NCBI RefSeq assembly: GCF_023091155.1
Contig: NZ_JAHWXK010000001.1
Location: forward strand, 2,418,001-2,482,000
Reading direction: 5' to 3'
Source: Microbacterium sufflavum
GTDB lineage: Bacteria; Actinomycetota; Actinomycetes; Actinomycetales; Microbacteriaceae
DNA: 64,000 bases
Shown here: positions 9,071 to 19,053 of the stretch, one piece after another
How positions within the stretch are numbered: position 1 is the first letter of the stretch
Layout of the letters: every line of letters begins with the position of its first letter
The notes under the pieces: model-generated
Databases searched by the model: none
Seen by the model: only the letters and a program-made list of their open reading frames with translations
Told to the model about the DNA's origin: nothing
Program-made: the position numbers and the translations under genes

Positions 9071-9092
9071 GCCGAGTATATGCATACTCGGC
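9071..9092. promoter_or_regulatory. Candidate PadR operator
   Basis: Inverted repeat with 9-bp perfect arms (GCCGAGTAT / ATACTCGGC) around ATGC, in the padR-secA intergenic region. Its core contains the A/T-rich TAT-ATGC-ATA pattern common in PadR sites. Autoregulation of padR is the simplest reading. Confidence 0.65.
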
Positions 9093-9222
9093 AACACCGC
9101 CGCGGCGCGGCACGATATGCCGTGCAGGCGACGCGCAGGTCACAGACCGGTAACATGGCAAAGTATGCCTGGCGATCGCCTCTCGGCGGCCGGCAAGGAC
9201 CCAATGACAGGGAGAGACATCC

Positions 9223-12027
<2,805 letters not shown>

Positions 12028-12043
12028 CCCGAGCAGGGTGAGA

Positions 12044-12076
12044 GGAGGGCCAGTCCGTGCGGATTGGCCCTCCTTT
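12044..12076 (+). terminator. Rho-independent terminator after secA
   Basis: 13-bp stem with one G-T pair (12044-12056 with 12061-12073), GTGC loop, TTT tail. The alaA promoter begins directly behind it. Confidence 0.85.
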
Positions 12077-12084
12077 CGTCCCTG

Positions 12085-12090
12085 TAGGCT
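12085..12090 (+). promoter_or_regulatory. -10 element of alaA, probable leaderless start
   Basis: TAGGCT ends 6 nt before the ATG at 12097; no Shine-Dalgarno is present. Confidence 0.5.
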
Positions 12091-12096
12091 TGATCG

Positions 12097-13323
12097 ATGA
12101 CACCATCGCGCACCTTCGACCAGTCGTCGAAGCTCAAGAACGTCCTGTACGAGATTCGCGGAAACGCCCTCGTCGAGGCGGCGCGACTGGAGGCAGAGGG
12201 CCACCGGATCCTCAAGCTGAACACGGGCAACCCCGCGATCTTCGGCTTCGACGCCCCGCATCAGATCGTGCACGACATGCTGGCAGCCCTTCCCACGGCG
12301 CACGGCTACAGCGACAGCAAGGGCATCATCTCCGCGCGACGCGCCGTGGTGAGCCGGTACGAGCAGGTCGAGGGCTTCCCGCGGTTCGACCCCGACGACG
12401 TGTACCTCGGCAACGGCGTGTCCGAGCTCATCACCATGACCATGCAGGCGCTGCTCGACGAGGGCGACGAGGTGCTGATCCCGACGCCCGACTATCCGCT
12501 GTGGACCGCCATGACCAGCCTCGCGGGTGGCACGCCGGTGCACTACGTGTGCGATGAGAACGACGGCTGGCAGCCCGATCTGGAAGATCTCCGGTCCAAG
12601 ATCACGCCGCGGACCAAAGCCATGGTCATCATCAACCCGAACAACCCGACCGGTGTCGTGTACTCGCGCGCGGTGCTGGAGGGCCTGGTGCAGATCGCCA
12701 GGGAGCATCAGCTGCTCATTCTGTCGGACGAGATCTACGACCGCATCCTGTTCGACGATGCGGTGCACATCCCCACGGCGACCCTCGCGCCCGACCTGCT
12801 GTGCCTCACGTTCAACGGGCTCTCGAAGACGTATCGCGTGGCGGGCTACCGCTCGGGGTGGATGGTGATCACGGGGCCGCAGGACCATGCGAAGGGCTTC
12901 ATCGAGGGCATCACACTGCTGGCGTCGACCCGGCTGTGCCCGAACGTGCCCGCGCAGCACGCCGTGCAGGCGGCGCTCTCCGGGGTGCAGTCGATCGATG
13001 CGCTGATCGCGCCGACCGGTCGCCTGCACGAGCAGCGGGACATCGCATGGGAAGGCCTGGAGGCGATCCCGGGGGTGACGTGCGTGAAGCCCCAGGGGGC
13101 GCTGTACGCCTTCCCGCGTCTCGACCCCGAGGTGCATGAGATCCGTGACGACGCGAAGCTGGTGTACGACCTGCTGGTGTCGGAGCACATCCTGGTCGTG
13201 CAGGGCACCGGATTCAACTGGCCGAACCCCGATCACCTGCGGTTGGTGACCCTGCCAGAGCCGCGAGTGCTGAGCGAAGCCGTCGAGCGACTGGGGAACT
13301 TCCTCTCGAGCTACCGCCAGTAG
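12097..13323 (+). CDS. alaA: PLP-dependent alanine-type aminotransferase
   Basis: Class I/II fold-type I aminotransferase of 408 aa, the length of E. coli AlaA (glutamate-pyruvate transaminase). Residues fitting the family are the NPNNPTG loop, the SDEIYDRI aspartate/tyrosine that hold the cofactor, the Schiff-base lysine K244 in NGLSKTYR, and the GYRSGW arginine. The N-terminal LKLNTGNPAIFGF segment is typical of AlaA. The exact amino-donor preference cannot be read from sequence. Its last 110 bases overlap the 3' end of the convergent CpaE-like gene. Confidence 0.88.
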   Translation: MTPSRTFDQSSKLKNVLYEIRGNALVEAARLEAEGHRILKLNTGNPAIFGFDAPHQIVHDMLAALPTAHGYSDSKGIISARRAVVSRYEQVEGFPRFDPDDVYLGNGVSELITMTMQALLDEGDEVLIPTPDYPLWTAMTSLAGGTPVHYVCDENDGWQPDLEDLRSKITPRTKAMVIINPNNPTGVVYSRAVLEGLVQIAREHQLLILSDEIYDRILFDDAVHIPTATLAPDLLCLTFNGLSKTYRVAGYRSGWMVITGPQDHAKGFIEGITLLASTRLCPNVPAQHAVQAALSGVQSIDALIAPTGRLHEQRDIAWEGLEAIPGVTCVKPQGALYAFPRLDPEVHEIRDDAKLVYDLLVSEHILVVQGTGFNWPNPDHLRLVTLPEPRVLSEAVERLGNFLSSYRQ

Positions 13324-14491
13324 GCGCGGCGACGGCGGGCGCGGGGGAGAGCGACAGCGCGAGTCGACGCACCCCCGCGACGAGGGCGGAACGCGGTGTG
13401 AGGTCGGCCATGGGCCGCGCATGCAGCAGGGCCGCGTCTGCCGCGCGCTGGTCGAACGGCAGGAAGACGATGTCGGTGATCCCGGCGAACCGTTCGAGAG
13501 TCCGGCGGACCTGTCCCCGGGCATCGATGCCGAGCGGCCCGGGGCGTACGGCGTTGACCACCACCGTGATGGGCGTGGAGCCGACGAGTCGGCGGACCTC
13601 GGCGTGGTCTCGGAGGAAGCGGCTGATGCCGACCGGGTCGGCGGCCGCGACGGCCACGATCCGGTCGGCTTCGGCGAGGGTCGCCGCGGTTGCCGCGTGG
13701 CGGCGAGGGCCGACCAGATCGTAGGTCGCCTCGTCGTCGGCGTCGACCGCGGCTGCCACGTCGACCACCGTCTCCTCCGCCCACTCCCGGCAGGCCGCGA
13801 GGAGGACGTGGAGTCGATGCGCCGAGAGTTCGGGCCAGCGAGTCGGACGATTGATGCCGCACAGCACGTCGAACTCCACACCGCCCGCGCCGACGCGTGC
13901 CGCCAGCCTGGCGAGCTCGGCGCTGTCGAGTGCCCCGGTCTCCGCGCGGCGGCAGGCAGCGGCGATTCCCGGGGCGTCGTCGCCGAGCCCGAGGAGAAGC
14001 GCGAGCGAGGGAGCGACCGTGTCCGCATCCAGCAGCGCTGTGCGGCGGCCCGTGCGCGCCAGCTCCACGGCCAACTGGATCGCGACCGTCGAGCGGCCGG
14101 GAGCTCCCTGGGGCCCCCAGACCGCGATGATCCTCGGGGAGGCGCTCCGAGGCGTCTCGGCGACGGCGGGCGAGGCCTCCGCGTGGAGCGCTGCCGCCAC
14201 CTCCCAGCCGGGGGCATCCGTGCGCAGCGCCGACGGAAGGCCGAGTCGTGCCAGGAGACGACTGTCGGAATCGCCGAGCGCCACGATACGGACACCCGCC
14301 CGGTCACATGCGGCGATCAGGTCCGGAGTCAGCGCGTCGCGCGAGGCGGGAACGATCACCGCATCCACGCCGGCGTGAAGATGCTCGCGAACGCTCGACG
14401 GACCATCGATGGCGACCGCGTCCACTCCTTCCAGGAGGAGCTCGGCCGCGAGCTGGTCCGCCCGATCCTTCGGGAGCGCGACCAGGACCAT
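13214..14491 (-). CDS. CpaE/MinD-like ATPase, orphan
   Basis: 425 aa from ATG 14491, whose A overlaps the stop of the upstream SAF gene (TGATG). A receiver-like N-terminal domain (about 1-110) precedes a deviant-Walker P-loop domain: GPQGAPGRST (about 123-133), TALLDAD (A' motif), and later segments typical of ParA/MinD folds. CpaE proteins localise Tad/Flp pilus machinery, but no CpaF, TadB/C or pilin is in this window. The reading frame stays open through the 3' end of the convergent alaA, giving a 110-nt antisense overlap; the Ala/Ser-rich C-terminus comes from there. Function unknown. Confidence 0.8.
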   Translation of the reverse strand: MVLVALPKDRADQLAAELLLEGVDAVAIDGPSSVREHLHAGVDAVIVPASRDALTPDLIAACDRAGVRIVALGDSDSRLLARLGLPSALRTDAPGWEVAAALHAEASPAVAETPRSASPRIIAVWGPQGAPGRSTVAIQLAVELARTGRRTALLDADTVAPSLALLLGLGDDAPGIAAACRRAETGALDSAELARLAARVGAGGVEFDVLCGINRPTRWPELSAHRLHVLLAACREWAEETVVDVAAAVDADDEATYDLVGPRRHAATAATLAEADRIVAVAAADPVGISRFLRDHAEVRRLVGSTPITVVVNAVRPGPLGIDARGQVRRTLERFAGITDIVFLPFDQRAADAALLHARPMADLTPRSALVAGVRRLALSLSPAPAVAAPTGGSSRGSSPVARRLRSALAALAGSPTAGDRGSAS

Positions 14492-15111
14492 CACGATCCG
14501 GCACCGACAGGGATCACGGAGAGCGCGGCGCCCCCGGTGGCGGCCGCGAGCACGTCGGCGACGTCGGTCCGGTCGACGACGATCTCCACCTTCGTGCCGC
14601 TCTCCGCCAGCATGCCGTCGTCTTCGAGGACCGTCCGCACCACCGCGTCGCCGACGAGGACGCGCGGGGCGTCGAACGTCCTGCCGTCGTCTCTCGCGGG
14701 TGCCTGCCACACCTCGACGTCGGCGCCGGGGCCGATCGAATCGGGGATCGCGGTCGTGGTCTCGATCACGACGGTGGTGGTGCGGTCGTCCTTCTCGTCG
14801 GCCACCGCGGACCGGGGGAGCAGCTCGCCCTTCGTGAGGGTGCGCCGCGCGATCTGCCCCGGCTCGAGCCGACCTGGACCCACGTACCGATCCGTGAGTG
14901 CGCCGATGCTGACCTGGGCCACCTCGAAGTCGTCAGCGGTGAGAACCTCGCCGCGCGCGATGGTCCGCCGCGCCTGCAGGAGCGGTTCGGTCCGGTCGGA
15001 TGCCGCGACGAGCAGCCATACCCCGGCGATCGAGATGACGACGAGGGCGATGCCGACCAGGAAGCGCAGGTCGGCGCGGAAAGCCGGGCGCGGACGCGAG
15101 TGGGAAGCCAT
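14491..15111 (-). CDS. SAF-domain (CpaB/RcpC-like) membrane-anchored protein
   Basis: 206 aa: basic N-terminus, one transmembrane helix (about 17-40, LVGIALVVISIAGVWLLVA), then a SAF domain (about 45-110) with the ARRTIARGEVLTADDF start that is characteristic of the family, and a C-terminal beta-rich part. CpaB/RcpC proteins are periplasmic parts of Tad pili, and SAF domains may bind carbohydrate or the sugar chain of the wall. It is [15 protein letters not shown] coupled to the CpaE-like ATPase. The pair stands alone, so a pilus role is unproven. A DnaA-box-like element lies 37 bp upstream of the start. Confidence 0.82.
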   Translation of the reverse strand: MASHSRPRPAFRADLRFLVGIALVVISIAGVWLLVAASDRTEPLLQARRTIARGEVLTADDFEVAQVSIGALTDRYVGPGRLEPGQIARRTLTKGELLPRSAVADEKDDRTTTVVIETTTAIPDSIGPGADVEVWQAPARDDGRTFDAPRVLVGDAVVRTVLEDDGMLAESGTKVEIVVDRTDVADVLAAATGGAALSVIPVGAGS

Positions 15112-15147
15112 GGCGATATCGTCACAGAACCGCGGAGAGGGCTCGCG

Positions 15148-15161
15148 GAGTTATCCACATA
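15148..15161. promoter_or_regulatory. DnaA-box-like element upstream of the SAF gene
   Basis: GAGTTATCCACATA contains a perfect TTATCCACA. The same 14 bases recur at 16123-16136, each time exactly 37 bp before the start of a - strand gene. Confidence 0.6.
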
Positions 15162-15196
15162 CGCGGGACACCCGCCTCCGTCGGTGGCCCCTCGAC

Positions 15197-15202
15197 CAGA
15201 AT
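15197..15202 (+). promoter_or_regulatory. -10-like element of the small HTH gene
   Basis: CAGAAT (one mismatch to TANNNT) ends 6 nt before ATG 15209, the spacing seen at other leaderless starts in the window. Confidence 0.35.
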
Positions 15203-15208
15203 GTGGGT

Positions 15209-15487
15209 ATGACACCCGCTCCGACCCCCGCACCGCAGTTCCTCGCTCCCGCGCAGGTCGCGGAGCTCCTGAGTATCGACGTGGCCGAGGTGATCGGCCT
15301 CATCCACGAGGGGCGACTGCGCGGCGCGCAACTGGGTTCGCCCGCGCGCTGGCGCGTGGAGGAGGCCAGCATCGAGGGGTACCTCGCCGAGCAGTCGGAA
15401 GAGGCACGCAGGATGGCGCTGTGGCGTCAGTCGCAGACCGCGAGCTTCCCCGAGGTGTGGGGAACGTCCGCGGCTCACACGCGCTGA
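15209..15487 (+). CDS. Small excisionase/MerR-like helix-turn-helix protein
   Basis: 92 aa. Residues about 12-55 form a winged helix of the HTH_17/excisionase type (FLAPAQVAELLSIDVAEVIGLIHEGRLRGAQLG, then ARWRVEEASIEGYL). A hydrophilic tail follows. Such domains bind DNA as small architectural or regulatory proteins; no recombinase or phage gene is nearby, so an excision role is unlikely. It is divergent from the SAF-CpaE pair and could regulate it. Its last 13 bases overlap the convergent gene at 15475. Confidence 0.8.
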   Translation: MTPAPTPAPQFLAPAQVAELLSIDVAEVIGLIHEGRLRGAQLGSPARWRVEEASIEGYLAEQSEEARRMALWRQSQTASFPEVWGTSAAHTR

Positions 15488-16086
15488 TCGCCGGAGAAGC
15501 GCACGACGACGAGCGCCGCGTACGGGACGATGCGGAACCCGCGCACCGCAGCGGCTCGCCGCGACTCCCCGGTGTCGTGCAGCGCCAGATCGAGGTGATC
15601 GGCGGCGGCGCGATCGATCGTGCCGTGCACGTCGTCTCCGTGTCGTGTGGTCAGGTGGACGGGTACGCGTCGTCGCGCGAGGTCGCGCAGCACGAAGCCG
15701 ATCGGCATACGCTCGCGGAGGGTGCGCTCGGCGGGCCGATGCTCGTCGAGGCTGGAGAGCATGGCGCCGTGGTCGACGGCGAGACCCGTGATCGCGGGGA
15801 GGGGAATCAGCAGGGCCGACGCGGCAGCCCTCGCCTCCTGCGGTACCCGCGAGACCGCTGCGATCCAGTCGACGCCGAGGGATCGGAGCGTCACCGGAAG
15901 CCGGTGGCCGTCCGCCAGGTCGACGACCGCGTCGGCGTCGGCGGCGCAGAGCTGCCGGAGACGCGAGTGCAGGTCGAGTCGGGAGATGCGGAGCCGCTCG
16001 GACTCCGCATCCAGCGCGGCGCGCTCCGCCTCCCACTCCGAGGCGAGCTGGCTCTCGAGGTCGTCGAAGAGGCGGTCCCAGTGCAC
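15475..16086 (-). CDS. Hypothetical protein with N-terminal coiled coil
   Basis: 203 aa from a GTG at 16086. Residues 5-45 are a charged helix (DLESQLASEWEAERAALDAESERL) likely to coil, followed by a mixed alpha/beta domain with no motif I recognise. A TACGCT hexamer ends 7 nt before the GTG and a DnaA-box-like element lies 37 bp upstream, exactly as for the SAF gene, which suggests shared control. No signal peptide or membrane segment. Function unknown. Confidence 0.72.
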   Translation of the reverse strand: MHWDRLFDDLESQLASEWEAERAALDAESERLRISRLDLHSRLRQLCAADADAVVDLADGHRLPVTLRSLGVDWIAAVSRVPQEARAAASALLIPLPAITGLAVDHGAMLSSLDEHRPAERTLRERMPIGFVLRDLARRRVPVHLTTRHGDDVHGTIDRAAADHLDLALHDTGESRRAAAVRGFRIVPYAALVVVRFSGDQRV

Positions 16087-16093
16087 CCGACAG

Positions 16094-16099
16094 AGCGTA
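16094..16099 (-). promoter_or_regulatory. -10 element of the gene at 16086
   Basis: TACGCT on the - strand ends 7 nt before the GTG start; the DnaA-box-like element sits just upstream of where the -35 would be. Confidence 0.4.
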
Positions 16100-16122
16100 G
16101 GGGGAGCGCGGGTCGGATGTAC

Positions 16123-16136
16123 GAGTTATCCACATA
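16123..16136. promoter_or_regulatory. DnaA-box-like element upstream of the gene at 16086
   Basis: Second exact copy of GAGTTATCCACATA, 975 bp from the first. Confidence 0.6.
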
Positions 16137-16213
16137 GTTCCGCTGATCGCCCCCGCGCGGGTGCTCGCGCGTGCTCGACTGTCGCCGTTCGTCCGCCGAC
16201 CGGAGAGTTCGCC

Positions 16214-16600
16214 ATGATGCTTCACGAGTACTTCGCCCCGCAGCCGACGCCCACGCGTCAGCTTCCCGATCCCGCACCGCTGCTGCGCCGTCTCACGCAC
16301 GGCGTCCTGGAAGTGCTCGCCGGTGTGCGGGAGATCGATCAGCTCGCGCGATGGTTCAGCGAGGACGCGTACCGGAGTCTGGTCGTGCGTTCGAACCTGG
16401 CGGCACGGGCGAGGAGCGCGCGGGGTGTGCCGCCGGCGCGACCGACGTTCGTGATCCGTTCGCTCCGGGTCACGGAGCCGGTCGACGGCGTGATCGAAGC
16501 GGTCGTCGTCGTGGCAGGTCCCGGGCGGACCAGGGCGGTCGCGGTGCGACTCGAAGGGCTCGATCGACGATGGCGGGCGACGTCGCTGGCCATCCTCTGA
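16214..16600 (+). CDS. Rv3235-family protein
   Basis: 128 aa from ATG 16214 (a second in-frame ATG follows at once). The central part (LRRLTHGVLEVLAGVREIDQLARWFSEDAYRSL) and the beta-rich end match the Rv3235 family of Actinobacteria, whose members lie near secA and whose function is not known. The fold resembles a small NTF2-like or SnoaL-like scaffold, which is a guess. It is followed by pdtaS after 25 nt, which has its own promoter. Confidence 0.8.
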   Translation: MMLHEYFAPQPTPTRQLPDPAPLLRRLTHGVLEVLAGVREIDQLARWFSEDAYRSLVVRSNLAARARSARGVPPARPTFVIRSLRVTEPVDGVIEAVVVVAGPGRTRAVAVRLEGLDRRWRATSLAIL

Positions 16601-16613
16601 GGCGGTGCGGCCC

Positions 16614-16619
16614 TAGGCT
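16614..16619 (+). promoter_or_regulatory. -10 element of pdtaS, probable leaderless start
   Basis: TAGGCT ends 6 nt before the GTG at 16626. Confidence 0.5.
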
Positions 16620-16625
16620 GGGTAG

Positions 16626-18110
16626 GTGTCAACCCTCAGCGACCTCGCCCAGACCCAGGGCCTTCTGACCGACGACGACATCGAGTGGCTGCACCGTCTT
16701 GCCGGTGACGGTCAGCTTCTCGCCGACCTGGCCTCCGCGGACATCGTGCTGTGGATCCAGACGGAGGACGGGTCCTTCATCGCCGTCGCCCACGCCCGTC
16801 CGAGCGGCGCGGCGACGCTGTTCTACCGGGACATCGTCGGCGAGCGTGTTCGTCCGCAGTGGCGCACGCAGGTCCAGGGCGCTTTCGAGTCGGCGGAGAT
16901 CGTGGACTCCTCCTCGCCGGATTGGTTCGAGGAGACGCCCACGCGCGTGCGGGCGGTTCCGATCGTGATCACCCGCCGCGGCGACGACGTGGCGCCCTCC
17001 GTCATCGGGGTCGTGACCCGCCACACCAACCTCGGCGAGGTCCGCACGCCGTCGCGGCAGCAGATCACGTTCGACGAGTGCGCGAACGACCTGTTCCGCA
17101 TGATCGCGGACGGCAGCTTCCCCGACCCGGCCGCACCGACCTCACCCCGTCGCGGAGCGCCGCGTGCGTCCGACGGCCTGATCCGCATCGACGTCGACGG
17201 GATCACCACCTTCGCGAGCCCGAACGCGCTCTCGGCGTTCAACCGCATGGGATTCGACGACGAGCTCGAGGGGGAATCGCTCGCGGAGGTCACGACCCGG
17301 CTGGTACCGCCCTCGCGGCAGGTCGACGAGTCGCTGCCGGTCGTCGTCACCGGCCGCGCACCGTGGCGCACCGACATCGAGGCGCGCGGTGTGACCGTCT
17401 CGTTGCGCGCGATCCCGCTGAAGGACCACGGCACCCGCATCGGCGCGATCGTGCTCTGCCGCGATGTCTCGGAACTGCGGCATCAGGAGCAGGAGCTGAT
17501 CACGAAGGACGCGACCATCCGGGAGATCCACCACCGGGTGAAGAACAACCTGCAGACCGTGGCGTCGCTGCTACGGATCCAGGCGCGTCGCACGCACTCC
17601 GACGAGGCCCGAGACGCGCTCACGCAGGCCATGCGCCGGGTCGACGCGATCGCCGTCGTGCACGACACGCTGGCCCAGGGACTCACCCAGAAGGTGGACT
17701 TCGACGAGGTGTTCGATCGGGTCCTCAAGCTGGTCGCAGAGGTGGCGTCCGCGCCGAACACCCGGGCTCGTACGCAGTCGACGGGGCGCTTCGGGGTGCT
17801 GCCGAGCGAGTACGCCACGCCGCTCGCCCTCGCGCTGACGGAGGTCGTCACGAACGCAGTGGAGCACGGGCTCGCGGGTCAGGAGGGCTCGGTGACCATC
17901 GACGCCCAGCGCACCGAGGACAACCTCCGCGTCACCGTGCGCGACACCGGCCACGGGTTGCCGGAGGGGCGCGTCGGTCAGGGCCTCGGCACGCAGATCA
18001 TCCGCACGCTCATCCAGGGGGAGCTCGGCGGGTCGATCGAGTGGCGTGGCAGCGAGGGTGAGGGCACCGAGGTGGTCATCGACATCCCGCTGCGATGGCT
18101 GGAGCGCTGA
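16626..18110 (+). CDS. pdtaS: Cytosolic sensor histidine kinase PdtaS
   Basis: 494 aa, no membrane helix: an N-terminal GAF-like domain (about 10-150), a PAS domain (about 180-285), then a HisKA_2/HWE-type kinase core with EIHHRVKNNLQ (H302/H303) and a HATPase with EVVTNAVEHGL and DTGHGLPEG. PdtaS phosphorylates the ANTAR-domain RNA-binding regulator PdtaR, which acts by transcription antitermination; the pdtaR gene is not in this window. Start GTG 16626 follows a TAGGCT hexamer. It is next to whiB1, the same pairing as in M. tuberculosis. Confidence 0.92.
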   Translation: MSTLSDLAQTQGLLTDDDIEWLHRLAGDGQLLADLASADIVLWIQTEDGSFIAVAHARPSGAATLFYRDIVGERVRPQWRTQVQGAFESAEIVDSSSPDWFEETPTRVRAVPIVITRRGDDVAPSVIGVVTRHTNLGEVRTPSRQQITFDECANDLFRMIADGSFPDPAAPTSPRRGAPRASDGLIRIDVDGITTFASPNALSAFNRMGFDDELEGESLAEVTTRLVPPSRQVDESLPVVVTGRAPWRTDIEARGVTVSLRAIPLKDHGTRIGAIVLCRDVSELRHQEQELITKDATIREIHHRVKNNLQTVASLLRIQARRTHSDEARDALTQAMRRVDAIAVVHDTLAQGLTQKVDFDEVFDRVLKLVAEVASAPNTRARTQSTGRFGVLPSEYATPLALALTEVVTNAVEHGLAGQEGSVTIDAQRTEDNLRVTVRDTGHGLPEGRVGQGLGTQIIRTLIQGELGGSIEWRGSEGEGTEVVIDIPLRWLER

Positions 18111-18130
18111 ACGCGGACACCGGACAGACG

Positions 18131-18163
18131 GAAGCGGCCTGAGATCTGATCTCAGGCCGCTTC
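18131..18163. terminator. Bidirectional terminator between pdtaS and whiB1
   Basis: Perfect 15-bp stem (18131-18145 with 18149-18163) with a 3-nt loop, lying between convergent stops. Confidence 0.85.
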
Positions 18164-18170
18164 GAAGTCG

Positions 18171-18419
18171 TCAGGAGGCGCGGCGGGCGCGGGCGGCGCG
18201 GCGCTTGAGTGCGCGGCGCTCGTCCTCGGACAGGCCGCCCCAGACGCCCGAGTCCTGGCTGGTCTCCAGGGCGTACTGCAGGCAGATCTCGGTGACGGTG
18301 CACGTGGCGCAGACCGTCTTGGCCTTCTCGATCTGGTCGACGGCCGGTCCGGTGTTGCCGACGGGAAAGAAAAGCTCGGGGTCGACGGTCAGGCAGGCGG
18401 CCTTATCGCGCCAGTCCAT
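18171..18419 (-). CDS. whiB1: Iron-sulfur regulator WhiB1
   Basis: 82 aa WhiB-like protein. The four [4Fe-4S] ligands are C9, C37, C40 and C46, followed by the beta-turn GVWGG (58-62) and a basic C-terminal tail (residues 68-81) for DNA contact. WhiB1 is the essential, NO-sensitive member that binds domain 4 of the primary sigma factor. Length, spacing of cysteines and pairing with pdtaS support WhiB1 rather than another paralogue. The upstream region (18420-18648) contains two small dyads that may regulate it. Confidence 0.93.
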   Translation of the reverse strand: MDWRDKAACLTVDPELFFPVGNTGPAVDQIEKAKTVCATCTVTEICLQYALETSQDSGVWGGLSEDERRALKRRAARARRAS

Positions 18420-18507
18420 GGGGGCTCCTCGGTGTGGATTTCATGAGATGTCGCGATGCGACTTCTCGATTCGGGCGGCGGTTCGGGTTCCGCTACCCTG
18501 TTGAGAT

Positions 18508-18551
18508 GCGGGCGGATGCCCGCCGATTGTGATGCGAACGCGAACGTTCGC
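18508..18551. promoter_or_regulatory. Two dyads in the whiB1 upstream region
   Basis: A GCGGGC-GGAT-GCCCGC hairpin (18508-18523) is followed by the perfect 12-bp palindrome GCGAACGTTCGC (18540-18551), itself preceded by another GCGAAC. Spacing does not fit a LexA box. The regulator is unknown. Confidence 0.35.
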
Positions 18552-18648
18552 CCCACGCCGCTGTGGGAGCACATGACTTTCTCTATTCTGTTACATGGAT
18601 ACCCTGAAATCAAGGGTTTTCTCTGCTTTGCACCCCCAGGAGGACCCC

Positions 18649-19035
18649 GTGCGCGCACCGGGAATCGCCCTCGCCGCGTCCGCGGTGCTCGCTCTGGAAG
18701 CCGCCGCGCTCGTCGTGTTCGCGGCGATCGAGGTGGCCGGTCTCGGTGCGGGGGACGCGGCGTCGTCGACGACGGCGATCGCGCTCATCGTGCTGACCCT
18801 GATCGGCGCAGCGGCCCTCGTCGCGTTCGCCGTGGGGACGCGTTCCGGGCGGTCGTGGGCGCGCTCCGGCGGGGTGGTGGCTCAGGTGCTCGCGGTCGCC
18901 CTGGCGCTGGGATCGCTCACGGTGCAGCCGGTGCCGTGGGCGTTCGTGCTGGGACTCGCGGTTCCGGGAGTCGTCGGCTTCGCGCTGCTCATCTCCAGCG
19001 CGCGACGCGAAGGCGAGCGCCGCGGGGCGGAGTGA
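18649..19035 (+). CDS. Small four-helix membrane protein
   Basis: 128 aa from GTG 18649, which has AGGAGG 5 nt upstream. An in-frame ATG at 18595 lacks such a site, so I prefer the shorter form, in which the first transmembrane helix starts almost at once (APGIALAASAVLALEAAALVVF). Four hydrophobic helices fill about residues 3-120, and the end is charged. It is a generic actinobacterial inner-membrane protein with no recognisable catalytic motif; function unknown. Divergent from whiB1, convergent with bcp. Confidence 0.75.
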   Translation: MRAPGIALAASAVLALEAAALVVFAAIEVAGLGAGDAASSTTAIALIVLTLIGAAALVAFAVGTRSGRSWARSGGVVAQVLAVALALGSLTVQPVPWAFVLGLAVPGVVGFALLISSARREGERRGAE

Positions 19036-19053
19036 CGCCCCACGGCGCCACGC

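Noticed and set aside
15209..15487. Phage excisionase and attachment site
   Set aside because: The HTH is excisionase-like in fold only; no integrase, tRNA or direct-repeat att sites nearby.
18534..18551. LexA/SOS box near whiB1
   Set aside because: CGAAC and GTTCG are 6 or 0 nt apart, not the 4 nt of actinobacterial LexA sites.
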